Assembly (NCBI GenBank): GCA_944739405.2
Contig: OX123182.2
Span: forward strand, 16,875,326-16,939,325
Source: Euclidia mi
Lineage: Eukaryota; Arthropoda; Insecta; Lepidoptera; Erebidae
DNA length: 64,000 bases
Direction: 5' to 3'
The position numbers were made by a program, and so were the translations under genes. The notes beneath the pieces are model-generated. The model was given only the letters and a program-made list of their open reading frames with translations. It was not told the origin of the DNA and ran no database searches. Below are positions 61,620-64,000 of this stretch, one piece after another (position 1 is the stretch's first letter; each line of letters begins with the position of its first letter).

Positions 61620-61981
61620 GACATTTACCACAACAATTATCACCTAACTGACTCAAACGATTGTGTATTTCTAGGTATAAATGTAGATAAGTACTGTAAC
61701 TGGAAGGCCCACATAGACAACATCCTTAATAAAATAGATCGCTTTGTATTTGTGTTAACAAGGATTAGACAAACAGTAAATCTAGATTGTGCTAAAACTA
61801 CTTATCATGCTTATGTATCTTCCATTCTCAGATACGGTATAATACTCTGGGTCAACTCTGTAGATAGCAATAAAGGTTTTACGTATAGCACAAAAAAAAT
61901 GTATACGAGCTATGTGTGGAGCCCACTTCCTAGATAGCTGTAAACCACTTTTTCAAAAATATAATATACTCCCATTACCCT

Positions 61982-62075
<94 letters not shown>

Positions 62076-62497
62076 CATCTGTATATTCGTAAGAAAACAC
62101 CCAGAGCTGTTTGAAAAATTTGGTGATTCGAAAAAAAGTAGAACTAGATATAAAAATAAGCTACGCTCACCGCAGATTAAATTAGAGGTCCTTAAGAAAA
62201 ATGTTTATTGTATGTCCATTATAATTTTTAATAAGTTACCAGAAAATGTTAGTACCTTACCATTAACGTCATTTAAAAAAACATTACGTAAAATTCTTGC
62301 AAACAAAAATTATTATTGTATAAAAGATTACCTAGAAGATAAGAATATAGGTAAGTATATATTAATACCCAACTAACACCAGCATAAGAAGCTGTATTTG
62401 TACGTCTTGGCAGAATATGCAGAAAATCATTGACATAACACGTTTGTAACTACCATAATCTTGCAAATAAATGATTATTGATTGATTGATTGATTGA
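61620..62497 (+). pseudogene. 5'-truncated CR1-like LINE with (TA)n expansion in the reading frame
   Basis: C-terminal part of ORF2: CVFLGINVDKYCNWKAHIDN, YHAYVSSILRYGIILWVNSV, a frame break at about 61890, then CGAHFLDSCKPLFQKYNILP and, after the microsatellite, ICIFVRKHPELFEKFGD and KLPENVSTLPLTSFKKTL. The order parallels the LINE at 30624-32642 (YKILTIPSLYISELALFVKT). An (ATTG)n tail at about 62471-62496 ends the element. RT core and endonuclease are missing. Confidence 0.85.
61985..62073. repeat. (TA)n microsatellite, about 44 units
   Basis: An uninterrupted TATATA run inside LINE coding sequence. It encodes alternating Tyr-Ile and keeps the frame open. It probably grew from a TATATA-containing Leu-Tyr-Ile codon stretch. 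Confidence 0.95.
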
Positions 62498-64000
62498 AAG
62501 GGAGTTTAAATTAAGGCCCAGTTTGTTTGATTGTATTTATTCGGCAATCACTTTAATATCTTGCTATGAAATAATTCAAAGGAAGGATCAAATTACTAGG
62601 TCTGTGAAAAAAATGTCTTTAAGAGGACATCTGGCAATCAAGCAATGGCAAAGGCTGATCAAAAATATAAAGGTAAGTTTATCACTACGTAAATATAATT
62701 CAAATCAAAAGCTGACATCCATATAATTCCTAAAGTGTTAATTGTTTCTATAAAAGGAGAGTATGACAGTATGACTGTAAGTATAAGTACCTCTATGAGT
62801 ATTTCTAAGCAAACATTTTTTTTTGTGTTTTTATTCATGTCCTAAAGAAAATCTAATGGTACACATGACATAACCTCAAAGAGAAAATCTGCCCAAAAAC
62901 TGTCAAACATCTATGCTTATAAAATTAATTTTATGAGTATATTGAAAACTGCACTACACAACGTTTTCATATGTACGTAGAACAAATACGCCGTCATTAA
63001 CGGGACTGGTGCCATGTTCCACTTTTCCCCAAGTTACCTTTCCATTACTCTATTATGATGAGCGAATGTTTTGTCGTTTGCACGCCTCTCTGCCTGCATT
63101 ATACTGTTTTGTTATACTTTTAATAAAAAAATAAATATTTTTACTTGATACTTTTATGAAACACGGCTCCTTAACGGTTCGCTTGCGTCATTTGGAGGCA
63201 CTCAAATGTATTCTTTAGCTTGAATTTAATATTCAAATATGTATAATACTAAGGAATGATCTCCAAGTAGCTGAGTTTCAGTGTAATCGAATAAGTCTTT
63301 AGGTTCCTGGATAAAGTAATTATTATGCATTCGATTTTTCGGTGCACAGGATCTAAATAAAATATTCTGTTAGCAAGACTGTTCCTTTCAACCAAACAAA
63401 CTAAATGAGCAATCTAAATGATGGTTATATCGCATCATCACACGCATTTTATTTAGAGTATTAAATATAAGTGCTTCATAGTGTGGTTGATAAAATATTT
63501 CCGGGAAAATAATAGTCACAACAAAGAGAAACACAATGCACATCGTTTGGTACTGCAACGGACTTAATATTGCATCGGATAAGACAAAGACAAGTTCTAA
63601 ATTAGTGTAATCAAGATATATAATAGTCATTAGTCCCCTATATCTTCATTAATTCAATAATTTCAAGCCAAGGGTAGAATCTCTGTCTTAATATAGCGTA
63701 TTGGAATCGTAAATCTCAACGCTCTATTTATATAATTACCTTTGACTTTGCTAATTTGGTTTGGGTCTCCTCTTTACCTCAGTTTTAAGTTAATAAAATC
63801 CATTGGAACCAAACGTTATACGACAATCTAATCTAATTTATTAATTTAGATTTATTCCTAGTGCAGAATTTATTTATTCTAAAATCAATGAAACTTCTTT
63901 TTTTATATTCTACCACATTCACACAACACCATCTAGTCCCAAACTAAGCAGAGCTTGTACTATGGGTATTAGATAATGGATAAACATACATACATATATA
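62498..64000. other. no gene seen
   Basis: AT-rich sequence to the window end. Small ORFs (78, 80 codons) have no motif. A CATACATACATACATATATA run at 63980-64000 may be the start of a simple repeat or of a SINE tail. Confidence 0.45.

Overview
The window looks like repeat-dense, gene-poor nuclear DNA of a moth or butterfly (Lepidoptera). It is AT-rich and has no operons, CRISPR arrays or bacterial signals. It carries several repeat types I know from lepidopteran genomes: tRNA-headed SINEs with (ATGT)n or (ATG)n tails, LINE fragments ending in CADPK or EAYVQQWTSFG, jockey/CR1-type and BEL/Pao retroelements, mariner debris and MITEs. I recognise no single-copy host gene. Everything that reads as protein over more than about 110 residues is of mobile-element origin, except one unrecognised 139-codon frame that I rejected. 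All family names come from recognising translated motifs and repeat ends by eye; no database search was possible.

Layout. 1-7.7 kb: SINE, an 18-bp minisatellite, two LINE relics, and a mariner relic split by a short retroposon, followed by a foldback element. 8.26-13 kb: a complete-looking two-ORF LINE on the minus strand with both ORFs open. 13-30 kb: a mosaic of SINEs, LINE tails and MITEs with a few GC-rich patches. 30.2-34.75 kb: a second, lightly damaged LINE on the minus strand (ORF1 coiled coil plus SGNH-like domain; ORF2 endonuclease plus RT). 35.3-38 kb: SINEs and a local duplication that preserves an empty site. 38.2-41.8 kb: a third LINE on the plus strand, open except for one in-frame TAG. 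44.04-52.8 kb: an 8.77-kb BEL/Pao LTR retrotransposon on the minus strand. Its 521-bp LTRs look identical and it has a 5-bp target duplication. It is interrupted by a 1.83-kb Penelope-like element with 278-bp inverted arms. 52.8-64 kb: mostly unique AT-rich sequence with two truncated LINEs, one containing a long (TA)n tract inside its reading frame.

How the parts fit. The elements record ordered insertions: short retroposon into mariner, Penelope-like element into Pao, and an occupied and an empty copy of one site. The strongest unexplained pattern is a set of perfect or near-perfect inverted duplications with 12-32 bp arms and loops of only 2-6 nt. Several have arisen inside recognisable repeats (a SINE, a LINE and the young Pao pol gene) that should not contain them. 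They look like the product of a recurrent template-switch process, or of a systematic sequencing or assembly artefact.
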